From Mailhella massiliensis (GTDB taxonomy: Bacteria; Desulfobacterota; Desulfovibrionia; Desulfovibrionales; Desulfovibrionaceae): 6,035 nt of DNA. Position numbers and translations under genes: made by a program. The stretch is from contig NZ_DYZA01000160.1 of NCBI RefSeq assembly GCF_020741395.1, forward strand, positions 1 through 6,035. The letters run 5' to 3'. Below, piece after piece: positions 4,341-6,035 of this stretch. Position 1 is the first letter of the stretch; each line of letters opens with the position of its first letter. The notes beneath the pieces were generated by a model. It did no database searches. It was not told the DNA's origin and saw only the letters and a list, made by a program, of their open reading frames with translations.

Positions 4341-6035
4341 TTAGTCTGCATTGGGAATAGGCGATGCCGTCAGCACCGTGAACAGGCGGTAGCAGCGCAG
4401 ACAGCGGTCGGCCTCGGCGCGGGCTGCGCCGGGACGGAGCGTGTGTTCCACCTCTGCAAAGGAGCGGCGCTGTTCCACGGGAATGGACGGGGTACGCTGT
4501 CTGGGGAAGGAAGGTTCCCAGTCGTGCCGCGGATCCATGAGGGAGGCGGCTTTCAGAAGTTCGCTCATGCGGCGACGCGGCGAGAAGGGGTCGCAGCCTT
4601 CCAGCCGGGCGACGATGGAGTGCGCGGCCTGTTCGCCCTGACTCATGGCGTTGATAAGCGTGTCCGGCCCGGAGACGCAGTCGCCGCCGGAGAACACGCC
4701 GTCTCTGGAGGTGGCGAAGTTGTTGTCCACAATGATGACGCCGTTGCGGCCCCGGGCAATGCCTTCGTCTTCGGGTATGTCGTCGGAGCGTACGCGCTGG
4801 CCGATGGCGGCGATGATGTGCGAGCATGGCAGTACCCATTCGGAGCCCTCTACAGGCGATACGGAACGGCGTCCCGAAGCGTCGGGATCCCCTTGGCGCA
4901 TTTTCAGCACGCGCACGCCGGTGAGCCTGCCGTCGGCGGTTTCGAGGCCGCAGGGATTGGAAAGGAAGTGGAAGATGACGCCTTCCTTGACGGCGTCTTC
5001 GATTTCTTCGCGGTCTGCGGGCAGATCCTGTTCGGTGCGGCGGTAAAGCACACGTACCTTGCCGTCGGTGAGGCGCGTGGCCGAGCGGCAACAGTCCATG
5101 GCCACATTGCCTCCGCCCACGACCACTACGTCGCCGTGCAGCGCGGGAGGATTGCCTGCGGCCACGCCGTCGTGAACGCGGCGGAGGAAGTCGATGCCGT
5201 TCTCGTAGCCTTCCGGCGGATTTTTGTCTTCAGGCAGATGAGCGAGCTGCCCCATGCTGGCGCCTATGCCCACGAATACGGCCTTGTAGCCCTTTTCCTG
5301 CAGGCCGGAGAGGGAAATATCCCTGCCGAGAGAGGCCCGGAACAGCCTTCCGCCCAGTTTCTGGATCAAGGAGGATTCCATATCCAGCAGATCCTTGGGA
5401 AGACGGTAGCTGGGAATACCGTAGCGGATCATGCCGCCGGGTACGGCTTCGGCGTCAAAGATATCCACGCTGTGGCCGGCGCGCAGCACATGATAGGCAC
5501 ATGTCCATCCTGCGGGACCGGCGCCCACCACGGCCACTTCCGCCGGACCTTCCGGGGCGGAGACGGAGGCCCCCGGCTCTGCGGAGGCGTGATCGGCGGC
5601 ATATCGCTTGATGGAGCGGATGGACACGGGATCTTCGATGCTGTTTCTGGTGCACGCGCTCTCGCAGGGGCGCGCGCAGACGCGGCCGCAGGAGCCCACC
5701 AGAGGATAGTGCTCGGACACGGCCTCGACCGCTCGTTCCGGGCGGTCGTCGCGAATGGCATCTATGTAGCGGGGAATATCCACATGCGCAGGGCAGGCTT
5801 CGATGCAGGGGGCGGTAGTGACGGAATAGGACGAGAGAGCGTCCTGAACGGGGGCGGAGGTCTTCAGCAGGTGGGAGAAATGTTCCAGCGCGCCGAGAAC
5901 GGGCACGACGCCCGTGCGGCCTACGCCGCAGAGGGCGCTTTCATGCATCTGCACGGCCACGCGGCGCACCATATCCCAGTCCACGCTTTCGCCGCGGCCT
6001 TCGCAGGCTTCGGCAAAGGCGTCGCGCAGAATCTG
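4341..6035 (-). CDS. NuoF-type 4Fe-4S domain fused to GltD/NfnB-like oxidoreductase, N-terminus cut
   Basis: The frame is open to the right edge; 564 residues are visible and the start lies outside. Numbering from the edge, residues 1-60 match the C-terminal 4Fe-4S domain of NuoF/HydB (ACEGRGE 10-16; SALCGVGRTGVVPVLGAL 34-51, Cys36 being the usual last cluster ligand). A GltD/NfnB-like module follows: an Fe-S part with Cys77, 81 (CIEACPAHVDIP) and Cys116, 120, 124, 128 (CGRVCARPCESAC); an FAD-binding VGAGPAG (170-176) with PGGMIRYGIP; an NAD(P)-binding VVGGGNVAMD (305-314) followed by LYRRTEQDLPADREEIEDA, whose paired arginines suit NADPH; and a second FAD contact FSGGDCVSGPDTLINA. The tail ends in CLRC (545-548). 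The protein should pass electrons between NAD(P)H and Fe-S clusters, probably in a soluble complex with the hydrogenase-like subunit encoded 13 bases downstream. The missing part probably holds the NuoF flavin and NADH domain. An internal GTG at 5984 is not the start, because the NuoF similarity extends upstream of it. Confidence 0.93.
   Translation of the reverse strand, partial: QILRDAFAEACEGRGESVDWDMVRRVAVQMHESALCGVGRTGVVPVLGALEHFSHLLKTSAPVQDALSSYSVTTAPCIEACPAHVDIPRYIDAIRDDRPERAVEAVSEHYPLVGSCGRVCARPCESACTRNSIEDPVSIRSIKRYAADHASAEPGASVSAPEGPAEVAVVGAGPAGWTCAYHVLRAGHSVDIFDAEAVPGGMIRYGIPSYRLPKDLLDMESSLIQKLGGRLFRASLGRDISLSGLQEKGYKAVFVGIGASMGQLAHLPEDKNPPEGYENGIDFLRRVHDGVAAGNPPALHGDVVVVGGGNVAMDCCRSATRLTDGKVRVLYRRTEQDLPADREEIEDAVKEGVIFHFLSNPCGLETADGRLTGVRVLKMRQGDPDASGRRSVSPVEGSEWVLPCSHIIAAIGQRVRSDDIPEDEGIARGRNGVIIVDNNFATSRDGVFSGGDCVSGPDTLINAMSQGEQAAHSIVARLEGCDPFSPRRRMSELLKAASLMDPRHDWEPSFPRQRTPSIPVEQRRSFAEVEHTLRPGAARAEADRCLRCYRLFTVLTASPIPNAD

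Noticed and set aside
3566..4360. 264-aa plus-strand reading frame
   Set aside because: Antisense to the hydrogenase-like gene, whose cysteine motifs clearly set the coding strand; low-complexity His/Arg/Ala composition.
4324..5091. 255-aa minus-strand arginine-rich reading frame
   Set aside because: Out-of-frame shadow of the flavoprotein gene, with no recognisable motifs.
5982..5984. GTG as the start of the flavoprotein
   Set aside because: The frame stays open to the right edge and the upstream residues ACEGRGE continue the NuoF 4Fe-4S domain similarity.
1..6035. CRISPR array, insertion sequence, tRNA or rRNA
   Set aside because: No regularly spaced repeats, terminal inverted repeats, transposase motifs or RNA-gene signatures were seen.

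Overview
The window carries five protein-coding genes in two convergent blocks. Three genes read rightwards (129-962, 1046-1891, 2202-2567) and two leftwards (4341-6035, cut by the right edge, then 2834-4327). A strong, partly bidirectional intrinsic terminator (2711-2753) separates the blocks. The sequence is GC-rich apart from the AT-rich promoter region in the first 60 bases. The mix of genes (Mrp/NBP35 ATPase, TupA-type tungstate-binding protein, one-domain ModE-like regulator, multi-cluster FeFe-hydrogenase-like protein, NuoF/GltD-type fusion) suggests a strict anaerobe. A Desulfovibrionaceae-like sulfate or sulfite reducer is the best guess, made from gene content only.

Left block. A near-consensus sigma-70 promoter (TTCACA, 17 bp, TATAAT) drives an Mrp/NBP35-family Fe-S cluster carrier ATPase, which is followed by a terminator-like hairpin. 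Next is a secreted TupA-like tungstate/molybdate-binding protein, with no permease or ATPase gene beside it. A 310-bp gap without a credible gene follows. It holds three consecutive hairpins, one with a perfect 11-bp stem, and ends at a strong ribosome-binding site for a 121-aa ModE-like DNA-binding protein that lacks the molybdate-sensing domains.

Right block (minus strand). The upstream gene enters from the right edge. Its visible part begins in the C-terminal 4Fe-4S domain of a NuoF/HydB-type subunit and runs into a complete GltD/NfnB-like FAD/NAD(P) oxidoreductase. Thirteen bases after its stop starts a 497-aa protein with the full FeFe-hydrogenase electron-transfer front end (2Fe-2S, His-Cys 4Fe-4S, two 4Fe-4S) and a degenerate H-cluster domain. 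The four cysteine ligands of the H-cluster remain, but the proton-relay cysteine and several pocket residues are replaced, and the usual C-terminal tail is missing. The pair looks like the electron-input and electron-wiring parts of a soluble NAD(P)-linked, possibly electron-bifurcating, complex in which the hydrogenase-like subunit probably does not turn over H2.

How they may work together (inference): the tungstate/molybdate genes beside these redox subunits fit a locus built around a W- or Mo-dependent enzyme such as formate dehydrogenase, with Mrp helping to supply Fe-S clusters. No such catalytic subunit is inside the window, so this needs the flanking sequence. The most noteworthy item is the hydrogenase-like protein with the altered active site, coupled to the NuoF-GltD fusion.
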